Below are positions 34,973-43,322 of a stretch of DNA of 64,000 bases, one piece after another. This DNA comes from Shimia sp049116215 (GTDB lineage: Bacteria; Pseudomonadota; Alphaproteobacteria; Rhodobacterales; Rhodobacteraceae), in contig NZ_JAGDZB010000003.1 of assembly GCF_049116215.1 (NCBI RefSeq), positions 558,001-622,000 on the forward strand, in the 5' to 3' direction. Position numbers and translations under genes: made by a program. The stretch's first letter is position 1, and the number at the start of each line of letters is the position of its first letter. Below the pieces are notes generated by a model, which did not search any database, was not told where the DNA came from, and worked only from the letters and a program-made list of their open reading frames with translations.

Positions 34973-36829
34973 TTAGCCTTCTGCCTTTTCCAGCTTTTCC
35001 AATGCCTTCATCCAAAGTTCCTCGGCGCGGTCCTGCGCATCCCGCACTTCGGCATACTTCTTTTGCCAGACGGCCATCTCCCCAAGCTTCTCATCTTCGT
35101 AGAGCGTTGGGTCTGCGAGTTTCTTGGCCAACTTTTCAGCCATGTCGTTGATCTTGGCAACACGTTGCTCGGATTTCTTCACCTCAGATCGCAGGGCTTG
35201 AATGTCGTCTCGGCTGGCCTTTTTAACAGCAGGCTTTGGCTTGGATTTTGATTTGGATCCGGCAGGTTTGTCGGAGGTCAGCAGAAGCTTGCGGTAGGCC
35301 TGGAGATCTTCTTCATACGGCTTCACAGTGCCGTCTTTCACCAGCCACAAGCGATCTGCAACCAATGTCAGCAAGTGCATGTCGTGGCTGACTAAGATGA
35401 CCGCGCCGGTGTAGGCGGTGAGCGCCTCAACCAAAGCCTCGCGGCTTTCGATGTCCAGGTGGTTTGTTGGTTCGTCGAGGATCAACAGATGGGGTGCATC
35501 AAGCGTTGCCAGCAACAACGACAGACGCGCTTTTTGACCACCGGACAGGCGGCCAACTTCGGTTTCAGCTTGGGCCGCGCCAAGCCCAAAGCCTGCGAGA
35601 CGGGCACGCAAACGGGCCTGACCTTCCGCTGGGCGTTCGCGCATCAAGTGCTGGATTGGCGTTTCGTCAACGTAGAGTTCATCCACCTGGTGCTGTGCAA
35701 AGAAGCCAATGCGCAGCTTATTGGAGGTGGTGAATTTACCACCCATTGGCGCGAGACGGCTGGACAGCAACTTGGCCAACGTGGATTTACCCTGACCGTT
35801 TTTGCCCAACAGCGCGATGCGGTCGTCTTGGTCAATGCGCAGGTTCAGGTTCTTGAGCACCACGGTGTCGTCATACCCAGTGGAGCCACCTTCAATGGCA
35901 ATGATTGGCGGAGAGAGCTCTTCCGGCGTGGGGAAGGTGAAGACCACACGTGCTGCGTCTTCAGGCGCAGTAATGGGCGTCATTTTCTCCAGCATTTTTA
36001 CGCGGCTTTGCGCCTGCTTTGCCTTGGAGGCTTTGGCTTTGAAGCGGTCCACAAAGGCTTGCAGGTGCTCGCGCTGCGCCTGTTGTTTCTTTGCCGCTGC
36101 GGCCTGCACCGCGCGCTGTTCTGCGCGTTGTTTGGCAAACTGATCGTAGGTGCCGGTGTAGTAGGCGAGCTTGCGCTCATCCAAATGCAGGATAGCGCCG
36201 ACCGAGCGGTTGAGAAGCTCACGGTCGTGCGAGATGATCAGCACTGTGTGCGGGTATTTGACCAGATAATTCTCCAGCCACAACGCGCCTTCGAGATCGA
36301 GGTAGTTGGTCGGTTCGTCAAGCAGCAGATAATCCGGCTGCGAGAACAACACCGCCGCCAAAGCCACACGCATACGCCAACCGCCGGAGTAAGCCGAGCA
36401 GGGTTGTTGTTGGTCTTCGTGATCAAAACCAAGCCCTTTGAGAATAGAGGCAGCCCGCGCCTCAGCGCTCCAAGCATCAATATCGCTAAGACGGGTTTGA
36501 ATTTCGGCAATACGGCTTGAATCGGTTGCGGTTTCTGACTCTGCAAGGAGAGCAGCGCGTTCGGTATCCGCCGCCAAAACCGTATCGATCAGCGACACCT
36601 CGTTTGACGGCACTTCCTGTGCCACACCACCAATGCGCGCGCGGTTGGGCAGGGTGATGCTGCCCCCTTCAAGCGACAGCTCTCCCCGGATCAGGCGGAA
36701 AAGGGTGGTTTTGCCAGCCCCGTTGCGGCCAATCAAACCCACTTTGTGGCCAGTGGGAATGGTGGCGGAGGCCTCCTCAAACAAGGGGCGGCCTTCAACG
36801 GAATAGGAGATGTCTGATATCTTAAGCAT
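34973..36829 (-). CDS. ABC-F family ATPase (Uup/YheS-like)
   Basis: Soluble tandem ABC ATPase acting on ribosomes or translation, 618 residues. Two Walker A motifs are GRNGAGKTT and GKNGQGKST, with signatures YSGGWRMRVALA and LSGGQKARLSLL, joined by a charged linker (about 250-300). A Lys/Ala-rich coiled C-terminal tail (about 530-618) resembles the Uup/YheS DNA- or RNA-binding tail. ATG 36829 is chosen because residues further upstream fall in the divergent ndk promoter region. Confidence 0.93.
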   Translation of the reverse strand: MLKISDISYSVEGRPLFEEASATIPTGHKVGLIGRNGAGKTTLFRLIRGELSLEGGSITLPNRARIGGVAQEVPSNEVSLIDTVLAADTERAALLAESETATDSSRIAEIQTRLSDIDAWSAEARAASILKGLGFDHEDQQQPCSAYSGGWRMRVALAAVLFSQPDYLLLDEPTNYLDLEGALWLENYLVKYPHTVLIISHDRELLNRSVGAILHLDERKLAYYTGTYDQFAKQRAEQRAVQAAAAKKQQAQREHLQAFVDRFKAKASKAKQAQSRVKMLEKMTPITAPEDAARVVFTFPTPEELSPPIIAIEGGSTGYDDTVVLKNLNLRIDQDDRIALLGKNGQGKSTLAKLLSSRLAPMGGKFTTSNKLRIGFFAQHQVDELYVDETPIQHLMRERPAEGQARLRARLAGFGLGAAQAETEVGRLSGGQKARLSLLLATLDAPHLLILDEPTNHLDIESREALVEALTAYTGAVILVSHDMHLLTLVADRLWLVKDGTVKPYEEDLQAYRKLLLTSDKPAGSKSKSKPKPAVKKASRDDIQALRSEVKKSEQRVAKINDMAEKLAKKLADPTLYEDEKLGEMAVWQKKYAEVRDAQDRAEELWMKALEKLEKAEG

Positions 36830-36961
36830 GGGGCGGGTTTGGCGCACTATTGCAGCGGCGTCAATCACCGCTTTTCAACCGCGTCAACGCGTGGTATCGC
36901 AGCGCCAATTCGAATTTCGGCCGGACGTGGTGTCTGGCCCTCACTTTATGGAGATACAGAC

Positions 36962-37384
36962 ATGGCTCTGGAACGCACCTTCTCGATCATCAAACCTGAT
37001 GCCACACGCCGCAACCTGACTGGCGCCATCAACGCCAAGTTTGAAGAAGCTGGCCTGCGCGTTGTTGCACAGAAGCGTATTCACCTGACCAAAGCTCAAG
37101 CTGGTGTGTTTTATGCTGTGCACGCTGAGCGTCCGTTCTACGACGAACTGTGCGAATTCATGGCCTCCGCGCCAATCGTTGCACAGGTTCTGGAAGGTGA
37201 AGGCGCAATCGCGAAAAACCGCGAAGTTATGGGCGCAACCAACCCAGCAGACGCGGCAGCCGGCACCATCCGCGCCGAGTTCGCAGAATCTGTAGGTGAA
37301 AACTCCGTACACGGTTCTGACGCTCCAGAAACCGCAGCGGTAGAAATCGCATACTTCTTCTCCGGTCTGGAGCTGGTAGGCTAA
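36962..37384 (+). CDS. ndk: Nucleoside diphosphate kinase
   Basis: Transfers phosphate from ATP to nucleoside diphosphates through a phospho-histidine; 140 residues. The catalytic His117 lies in NSVHGSDAPETA. ATG 36962 follows a GGAGATAC ribosome site. Codon use is strongly biased, as expected for a highly expressed gene. Confidence 0.97.
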   Translation: MALERTFSIIKPDATRRNLTGAINAKFEEAGLRVVAQKRIHLTKAQAGVFYAVHAERPFYDELCEFMASAPIVAQVLEGEGAIAKNREVMGATNPADAAAGTIRAEFAESVGENSVHGSDAPETAAVEIAYFFSGLELVG

Positions 37385-37416
37385 GCCAACCGGTTCTACC
37401 GAGAACGACATTGAAG

Positions 37417-37443
37417 CGCGGGAGGGCAACCTCTCGCGTTTTT
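37417..37443 (+). terminator. Rho-independent terminator of ndk
   Basis: Stem CGCGGGAGG / CCTCTCGCG (one G.U pair) closed by a GCAA tetraloop, followed by a run of five T. It lies 33 bp after the ndk stop. Confidence 0.85.
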
Positions 37444-37482
37444 CTGTTTTGGCGGTTGGAAATGAGAGGCCAGCCCCTCACA

Positions 37483-37510
37483 CTCCCCGAGATATTTTGA
37501 GAATGAGAAA
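37483..37510 (+). repeat. Dispersed GGGATATTT element, copy 3
   Basis: CTCCCCGAGATATTTTGAG then AATGAGAAAG, between convergent ndk and the TfoX-C gene. The closest copy is 56627-56659 (GATATTTTGGGAATGAGAAAG). Confidence 0.6.
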
Positions 37511-37518
37511 GCTGAAGG

Positions 37519-37854
37519 TCAGGCTTCGCGTTTTTCGATCACGCCAATCATGTTGAGTGCCGCCTCAAGATCAGAGCGGCCTTTGTCATGGGAACTGGAT
37601 TTGAGCGCATCAAAGCGTTTGCGCAAGGCATCTTTTTCTTTGCCTTTGCAATCGTTCCAGGGGCGGCCTTGTAGGCCCATCACCAGAACATAGTAGCCAA
37701 TGAAATGCGGTTTTGTGCCGGTCTTGAGCAGACGGGCGTAGGTCTCATCGGCGCCCAGTGTGCGGACTTCTTCCGCGGTATGGATACCGGCGCGGGCGCA
37801 GGCCTCTTCATAGGCTGGGCCCAAGTTGCGAATGCTGGAAATTGGCTCTGACAT
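37519..37854 (-). CDS. TfoX C-terminal domain protein
   Basis: 111 residues. The N-terminal part SIRNLGPAYEEACARAGIHTAEEVRTLG is the helix-hairpin-helix-like TfoX_C domain, usually the tail of competence regulator TfoX but found alone in many alphaproteobacteria. The C-terminal part is basic. Function is unknown; DNA binding is likely from the fold. Confidence 0.82.
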   Translation of the reverse strand: MSEPISSIRNLGPAYEEACARAGIHTAEEVRTLGADETYARLLKTGTKPHFIGYYVLVMGLQGRPWNDCKGKEKDALRKRFDALKSSSHDKGRSDLEAALNMIGVIEKREA

Positions 37855-37928
37855 GGCGGCACATTAGACCGCGTGGTCGAGCAGGGGCAAGCGGTGCCCA
37901 CAGCATTTTGTTGTGATCCGCGGCGCAG

Positions 37929-38027
37929 TTAGATCATGGCCCAATCGCTGAAGATTGGCGTGTTGCTTGGCGCCGGCTTGGACTGCTTTTCCGACTGACG
38001 TGGCTGGTCTTTTTTGGACTGTGACAT
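37929..38027 (-). CDS. Small hydrophilic protein, 32 residues
   Basis: An ATG at 38027 with an excellent ribosome site (AGGAGG, 6 bases upstream) begins a 32-codon frame: MSQSKKDQPRQSEKQSKPA, then PSNTPIFSDWAMI and stop. It is Lys/Gln/Ser-rich with a distinct hydrophobic C-terminus (PIFSDWAMI). I do not recognise a family; the strong ribosome site and bipartite composition argue for translation. Confidence 0.6.
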   Translation of the reverse strand: MSQSKKDQPRQSEKQSKPAPSNTPIFSDWAMI

Positions 38028-38456
38028 GGTGTGCCTCCTATGATGTCATGCCAGCACATTTCCCTTTCCCAATTATGGATATGGCCAGCGGGTATAGGGA
38101 TGATTTTACGGATCACCTTGCGAAACTAATGCCGGAAATGGGGCCTTTTTGTGCGGATCGGTTAAGACTTGAGGCAAAAGTGGTTTGGATTTCGGGGGCT
38201 TTCAACGGCTCCCTCTTTGACCATGGATGTGTGGTTTCTGTTCAAAGTCAAGTACTTGGGGGGGTGCTCTTGATAGGTGCGGCAGGATGGAGAGCAGGAT
38301 TGCCCCAAGGTGAAGGTTGTTTTTCTTGCACCCGGTTCGCGTTAATGGCTTTGTGGAACACATGTGATTTGAAGAGATTTGATGATATTTTCACCGTGAG
38401 CATGGCCATCCTTGATCGAGTTTTTGCGATGCCGCTTTGAAAGATTGGAAAACTAG
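38028..38456. other. 429-bp stretch without a confident gene
   Basis: A plus-strand frame ending at 38440 could encode a protein from an internal ATG (for example near 38081: MDMASGYRDDFTDHLAK), but I see no ribosome site, no family motif and odd composition in its second half. It probably holds the promoters of the 32-residue gene and of the 38457 gene. Confidence 0.4.
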
Positions 38457-38732
38457 ATGGCGACAAAAGCCGAATTGGAAGCGGAACTGGCCCAGTTACG
38501 AGCTGAGTTGGCGGCGCGAGATATTCGTGAAAAAGCGCGTGCTGAAGAAGCCACGCCGTCAACCGAAGAAGCTCTTCAAGAAGAGGGCAACGATGGGGTC
38601 GAGGCTCAAACGGATTGGGAGACGGATATTGGAGAAATCCTTGCGGACCTCGAGGCGTTTCCGCACAAACAGCCATTGATGTTTGCCCTAGGCGCATTTG
38701 CGGTAGGCTACTTGATTGGCCGGGCGAAATAG
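38457..38732 (+). CDS. YqjD/ElaB-like (DUF883-type) tail-anchored membrane protein
   Basis: 91 residues. An Ala/Glu-rich N-terminal helix with coiled-coil character (about 3-40) is followed by an acidic region and a C-terminal membrane segment ending FALGAFAVGYLIGRAK. This layout matches E. coli YqjD/ElaB, ribosome-associated inner-membrane proteins. Pairing with a holin_3_6-like gene copies the yqjD-yqjE arrangement. Sequence similarity is modest, so the name is not transferred. Confidence 0.6.
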   Translation: MATKAELEAELAQLRAELAARDIREKARAEEATPSTEEALQEEGNDGVEAQTDWETDIGEILADLEAFPHKQPLMFALGAFAVGYLIGRAK

Positions 38733-38739
38733 GAGCGGG

Positions 38740-39216
38740 ATGATGAGCAACCGAATTTCGAGAAATATTTCCATTATTCTGCGTTCAGAACGCTTGATCG
38801 CCCATCGGCACCTCGCGGTGTTGCGCCGTCAGACCGGGCTGATGGTGATGGCGCTGGTGGTGGCAGGCATTGGCCTGGTGATGTTGAATGTTGCTGGGTT
38901 CTTTGCATTGGAGGAGATCATGACGCCAGCGGCTGCGGCGTTGATTGTTGGCATTGTCAACTTTGCCCTCGCGGGGCTGTTTGTGTCTTTGGCGTCGTCC
39001 AAATCTGGCGTTGAAGAGGACATCGCAGCTGTGAGTGAAGTGCGCGATATGGCCATTGAAGATTTGGAAGCTGAGATGCGTCAGGCCGCTGATGAAGCCA
39101 AAGCCGCTGTGGACGCTGTCAAAACGATGGCGGCCAACCCGTTGGGAGGCATCGCACCAAGCGTGGCCGCCGGGATTGCCAAGGCCGTTGTCAAATCGAT
39201 GAAGTCCAAGGAATAA
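38740..39216 (+). CDS. Phage-holin_3_6-type (YqjE-like) membrane protein
   Basis: 158 residues from ATG 38740, with AGGAGCGGG just upstream. Two membrane helices (about 35-58 and 66-88) are followed by a long amphipathic, Ala-rich helix. Despite the Pfam name these are usually chromosomal housekeeping membrane proteins, not phage holins. It starts 7 bp after the previous gene. Confidence 0.7.
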   Translation: MMSNRISRNISIILRSERLIAHRHLAVLRRQTGLMVMALVVAGIGLVMLNVAGFFALEEIMTPAAAALIVGIVNFALAGLFVSLASSKSGVEEDIAAVSEVRDMAIEDLEAEMRQAADEAKAAVDAVKTMAANPLGGIAPSVAAGIAKAVVKSMKSKE

Positions 39217-39239
39217 TGCGGCAGTCCAGAGGGAAGCGG

Positions 39240-40397
39240 TTATAGCGAGACAATTTTGATATTGTTGCCTTTGGCAGCCAGGGCAACCTTGCCTTCGCAT
39301 AGACGCAGGGCGTCTTGGCCAAACACCTCGTGGCGCCAACCGTGTAGGGCTTGGACGTCTCGGCCACCGGACGCAAGAGTGTCCAGGTCTGCGGAAGAGG
39401 CGATCAATTTAGGGGCGACGCTGGAGCTCTCGGTCTTGGCTTTCAACAGCACGCGCAGCAGGTCAGCGAGCGCCGGGTTGACCTGCTGTTTGTCATCCCT
39501 CTTGGGGAGACGTGGCATATCGTCCTGAGGGCAGTCTTTGCCAGCCTTGATCGCAGCCAGAATTCCGTCAGCAATCTCGCCTTTGCGGGCTTCGCGCAGC
39601 AGCAAACGGGAGCGGCTGAGATCGTTCATATTGGCCGGTTTGGTGGAGGCCAGTTCAACCAATGCATCATCTTTGAACACGCGGTTGCGTGGGATGTTTC
39701 GGCTTTGTGCGTGCGATTCACGGAACTTGGCCAACTCGCGAACGATGGCGAGAAACTTCGGTGACGTGGTGCGGGTTTTTACGCGCTTCCAAGCGTTCTC
39801 TGGGTCGATGATATAAGTTTCCGGGCGGGTGAGCATTTGCAGCTCTTCTTCAACCCAATGCGCGCGTTTAGTTTCGGCCAGTTTCGCGGATAGGAACTCA
39901 TAGATTTTGCGCAGATGCGTCACATCGCCAATAGCATAAGTTTTCTGGGCATCGGTCAGAGGACGGCGGGACCAATCAGTGAAGCGGGAACTTTTATCGA
40001 GGCTTTGTTTGGCGATCTTACGCACCAAGGTCTCGTAGCCCGCTTGTTCACCAAAGCCACAGACCATGGCAGCAACTTGCGTGTCAAAAAGCGGATCCGG
40101 GAAAACGCCAGCTTCGACAAAGAATATCTCCAGATCCTGACGCGCGGCGTGAAACACTTTCACAACATTGGTGTCGCGGAACAGTTCATACATCGGTTCC
40201 AGCGACAAGCCTTCGACCAGAGGATCCACCAAGACCGCGTTGTCATTGCCGTCTCCTGGCATTGCCATCTGAACCAAACAAAGCTTGGAATAGTAAGTAC
40301 GCTCGCGCAGGAATTCCGTGTCGATGGTCACATAAGGCTCTTTGCGCGCCATTTCACAAAAGTGCGCGAGCTCTTCGGTCGTCGTGAGGGTTTTCAT
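39240..40397 (-). CDS. rnd: Ribonuclease D
   Basis: 3'-5' exoribonuclease for tRNA maturation, 385 residues. The DEDD-type active-site segments VTIDTEFLRERTYYSKLCLV, VKVFHAARQDLEIF and KTYAIGDVTHLRKIYEFL are present, with HRDC-type helices in the C-terminal half. The gene is monocistronic by spacing. Confidence 0.95.
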   Translation of the reverse strand: MKTLTTTEELAHFCEMARKEPYVTIDTEFLRERTYYSKLCLVQMAMPGDGNDNAVLVDPLVEGLSLEPMYELFRDTNVVKVFHAARQDLEIFFVEAGVFPDPLFDTQVAAMVCGFGEQAGYETLVRKIAKQSLDKSSRFTDWSRRPLTDAQKTYAIGDVTHLRKIYEFLSAKLAETKRAHWVEEELQMLTRPETYIIDPENAWKRVKTRTTSPKFLAIVRELAKFRESHAQSRNIPRNRVFKDDALVELASTKPANMNDLSRSRLLLREARKGEIADGILAAIKAGKDCPQDDMPRLPKRDDKQQVNPALADLLRVLLKAKTESSSVAPKLIASSADLDTLASGGRDVQALHGWRHEVFGQDALRLCEGKVALAAKGNNIKIVSL

Positions 40398-40482
40398 ATG
40401 CAGCGTGTCTTCTTGGTGTGTTCTATGAGGCTGTGGATAACAGCACTACGCACAAACGTAGAGGAAAGCAATTGATCCACTC

Positions 40483-41076
40483 TTAAAGAGTGATGGGTGT
40501 GGTATTTCCTGCCGCAAAGTGGCGCAGAACCGCTGGGTAGAGCTTGTGTTCCTGTATCAAAACACGTGCGGCAAGGTCGTCAGGCGTGTCGCCAGCCTTA
40601 ACAGGTACGCGGGCCTGGCCGAGGATCGGGCCGTCGTCCAGGGCAGGGGTTACGAGGTGCACGGTGCAGCCATGCTCTTTGTCTCCGGCTTCTAGTGCGC
40701 GGGCGTGGGTGTGCAGACCTTTATACTTGGGAAGCAGAGAAGGGTGGATATTCAGCATCCGGCCTTCCCAAGGCGCCACAAAGGATTCGGTCAGCACACG
40801 CATAAAGCCAGCAAGACACAAGATGTCCGGTTGGACTTTGTCAAGTTCGGCTTGCAGAGCCGCCTCAAACGCCGGGCGGTCACCTTTGAAGGGACGGTGA
40901 TCTACCGAAACGGATTTGACGCCCATCGCCTCAGCTTTGGCCAACCCACCCGCATCGGCGCTGTTGGCCAAAACCAAGACTGGCTCGGCTGCGTGGCCGG
41001 GTTGCGCCATGTCTTCGAGGAGGCGGACCATGTTGGAGCCGCCACCCGAAATGAAGATCGCAACGCGTTTTTTCAC
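40483..41076 (-). CDS. purN: Phosphoribosylglycinamide formyltransferase
   Basis: 10-formyl-THF-dependent third step of purine synthesis, 197 residues. Motifs are ISGGGSNM, NIHPSLLPKYKGLHTHARAL (with the catalytic Asn-His) and HLVTPALDDGPILGQ with the catalytic Asp. It overlaps purM by 4 bp. Confidence 0.96.
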   Translation of the reverse strand: MKKRVAIFISGGGSNMVRLLEDMAQPGHAAEPVLVLANSADAGGLAKAEAMGVKSVSVDHRPFKGDRPAFEAALQAELDKVQPDILCLAGFMRVLTESFVAPWEGRMLNIHPSLLPKYKGLHTHARALEAGDKEHGCTVHLVTPALDDGPILGQARVPVKAGDTPDDLAARVLIQEHKLYPAVLRHFAAGNTTPITL

Positions 41077-42122
41077 AGGAGCGAGCCTGCGTAAGACACG
41101 CCTTCGCCAGCAACAACGGTGCCCAGTTGATACACTGTTTCGCCTTGCTCTTTCAGCAGCGCAGTCAGGGCGTCAGCTTTGTCAGCTTCAACAGACAGGA
41201 TCATGCCAACACCGCAGTTGAAAGTTTTGAGCAATTCAGCCTCTGCCATGCCACCAGTTTTCGCCAACCATTGGAAAACAGGGGGCAGATCCCATGCGTT
41301 CAGGTCGATGTTGCCTGCCAGACCTTCCGGCAACACACGGGGCAGGTTTTCGGTCAGACCGCCGCCGGTGATGTGGGCCAGCGCATGCACGCCATCCGCA
41401 CGAACCGCGGCAAGACACTGTTTTACATAGAGACGGGTTGGGGCCAGAAGGGCTGCGCCGAGCGTTTGGCTGTCGTCCCAAGGGCAGGTGTCGTCCCACT
41501 TCAGGCCGGAGACATCAACCAGCTTGCGCACAAGGCTGTAGCCGTTGGAGTGTACACCGTTGGAGGCGAGCCCCAAAAGCACGTCACCTTCTTTGACGCC
41601 TGCGGGTAAGTCCGCGCCGCGCTCCATGGCGCCAACAGAGAAGCCTGCAAGGTCGAAGTCACCGGCTTCATACATACCTGGCATTTCAGCGGTTTCACCG
41701 CCGATCAGTGCGCAACCGGATTGAACACAGCCCTCCGCGATGCCTTCGATGATGCGAGCCGCTGTTTCTGTTTCGAGTTTGCCGGTGGCAAAATAGTCGA
41801 GGAAGAACAGAGGTTCTGCGCCTTGGCAAACCAAGTCGTTCACGCACATGGCAACAAGGTCGATGCCCACGCCATCCACGTTGCCGGTATCAATCGCAAT
41901 GCGCAGTTTGGTACCCACGCCATCGGTCGCCCCGACGAGGATTGGATCGGTGTAGCCTGCGTCTTTCAGATCAAACAATGCGCCAAAGCCACCTAGGCCT
42001 GCCATCACGCCGGAGCGTTTTGTACGTTTGGCGGCGGGTTTGATGCGCTCTACCAAGGCGTTGCCTGCGTCAATGTCCACGCCTGCATCTGCGTAGGTGA
42101 TGCCGTTTTTGCCGTCGCTCAT
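41073..42122 (-). CDS. purM: Phosphoribosylformylglycinamidine cyclo-ligase
   Basis: ATP-dependent ring closure to aminoimidazole ribonucleotide, 349 residues. The N-terminus ITYADAGVDIDAGNALVERI, GVGTKLRIAIDTG and GLASNGVHSNGYSLVRKL are typical of PurM. The purM-purN pair is a usual operon. Confidence 0.96.
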   Translation of the reverse strand: MSDGKNGITYADAGVDIDAGNALVERIKPAAKRTKRSGVMAGLGGFGALFDLKDAGYTDPILVGATDGVGTKLRIAIDTGNVDGVGIDLVAMCVNDLVCQGAEPLFFLDYFATGKLETETAARIIEGIAEGCVQSGCALIGGETAEMPGMYEAGDFDLAGFSVGAMERGADLPAGVKEGDVLLGLASNGVHSNGYSLVRKLVDVSGLKWDDTCPWDDSQTLGAALLAPTRLYVKQCLAAVRADGVHALAHITGGGLTENLPRVLPEGLAGNIDLNAWDLPPVFQWLAKTGGMAEAELLKTFNCGVGMILSVEADKADALTALLKEQGETVYQLGTVVAGEGVSYAGSLL

Positions 42123-42230
42123 GGGGTATGTCCTTACAATCCGATGCTTGGCGTGGTCCTTACTGCATTGGCTCAGCGATTGAAACAGGGGAATGCACCA
42201 CCTGCGTCAACAGGCGATGCAAGTGCGGCA

Positions 42231-43196
42231 TTAGGCGCCGTATTGCCATGGAGCCGGCTGGTAAACGTAGCTGTCGCCTGATGTGCGCACTTTGCCGAGA
42301 CCCGGGAAGTCGAGGTGTGATCCGGTGACCAACAGATTGTCTGCTACCGCGCGATCAAACATGCCGATCCTGGTTTCAACCGTTTGCTTGGCGTCGGTGT
42401 CAAAGGCGATTGTCAGATTTGGATTGTCAAACTGCAGCGCTGTCATATGCACCAAGTCGCCCCAGAACAGCAGCTGTTCACCGCTAGATTGTAGCAGGTA
42501 GCCTGCATGACCAGGCGTATGCCCGGGCAGAGGCAAACTTGTCAGACCTGGCAGAACCTCTTGCTCACCGCTTTGCATGATCAAACGATCCGCATAGGGC
42601 GCGATGGTATTGCGGGCGATCTGGAAGAAGCCACGGGAGCTTTCAGGCACGCTCGCCATGATCGCGTCATCATGCCAGAACCCGTATTCGGTTTGGCCAA
42701 CAGCAATCTGCGCATTGGCAAATACAGCAGCACCATTGGCGTCAATCAAGCCACCGGAATGATCCGGGTGAATATGGGTGAGGGCAACCATATCAATGGA
42801 GTCAGCAGAGACATTGATGGCCGCGAGCGCTGTGTTCAAATCACCCAATGTGTCACCTAAGAATGATGACGTTCCGGCGTCGACCAAAACACGGCGACCG
42901 CCAATTTCAATCAGGAAGGCATTGACCGGGATTCGTACGCCGCCGGGGAAGAGTTTTTGCTGAGATCTTTCCAGAGCAGCGCTCACGCTTGCTGCTTCAA
43001 ATCCAGGAATCATCTCCGGCGCAGCATCTAGGTATCCGTCTAGAAGCGCCGTGACAGTCGCGTCTCCGACCCGGAATCGGTAGGTGCCTTGAAAGCGGCT
43101 TTCCGAAGGTGTTGAAGCCACGACAGGTACAGGTGCTGCGGCCAAGGCGGGGGCTGCAGCGGCGGTGAACAGGAAGTTTCTGCGGTTCATCGACAT
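42231..43196 (-). CDS. Tat-exported MBL-fold metallo-hydrolase
   Basis: 321 residues from ATG 43196, with GGAG upstream. The twin-arginine signal NRRNFLFTAAAAPALAAAP points to the periplasm. The metallo-beta-lactamase motif is ALTHIHPDHSGGLID (HxHxDH), with further ligands in LPGHTPGHAG and FWGDLVHM. Substrate is unknown; relatives include lactonases and uncharacterised hydrolases. It is divergent from a LysR gene. Confidence 0.87.
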   Translation of the reverse strand: MSMNRRNFLFTAAAAPALAAAPVPVVASTPSESRFQGTYRFRVGDATVTALLDGYLDAAPEMIPGFEAASVSAALERSQQKLFPGGVRIPVNAFLIEIGGRRVLVDAGTSSFLGDTLGDLNTALAAINVSADSIDMVALTHIHPDHSGGLIDANGAAVFANAQIAVGQTEYGFWHDDAIMASVPESSRGFFQIARNTIAPYADRLIMQSGEQEVLPGLTSLPLPGHTPGHAGYLLQSSGEQLLFWGDLVHMTALQFDNPNLTIAFDTDAKQTVETRIGMFDRAVADNLLVTGSHLDFPGLGKVRTSGDSYVYQPAPWQYGA

Positions 43197-43229
43197 AAGG
43201 ATCTCCAATATCCCTGAAGCAAATTTGTG

Positions 43230-43245
43230 ACCAGCAAGTGCTGGT
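43230..43245. promoter_or_regulatory. Perfect palindrome in the hydrolase/LysR divergent region
   Basis: ACCAGCA-AG-TGCTGGT, 7-bp arms with a 2-bp centre, lies 34 bp from the hydrolase start and 78 bp from the LysR start. It is a good candidate regulator site; LysR boxes are often less perfect, so another regulator is possible. Confidence 0.45.
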
Positions 43246-43322
43246 GGGAGGGAGATAATCTTGAAATCTAGCGACTTGTACCGATGTGATGGTGATACAG
43301 GGCATTAGGAAGGCGAATAGCC

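Noticed and set aside
37955..38440. Plus-strand open frame of 161 codons
   Set aside because: It overlaps the better-supported 32-residue gene on the opposite strand, lacks a ribosome site, and its sequence shows no domain and irregular composition.
38740..39216. Prophage signal from the holin-type domain
   Set aside because: No other phage genes are near, and this family is commonly chromosomal (YqjE-like).
40477..40491. Hairpin CACTCTTAAAGAGTG at the purN end as a terminator
   Set aside because: It overlaps the purN stop codon, is short, and has no T-run on the minus strand.
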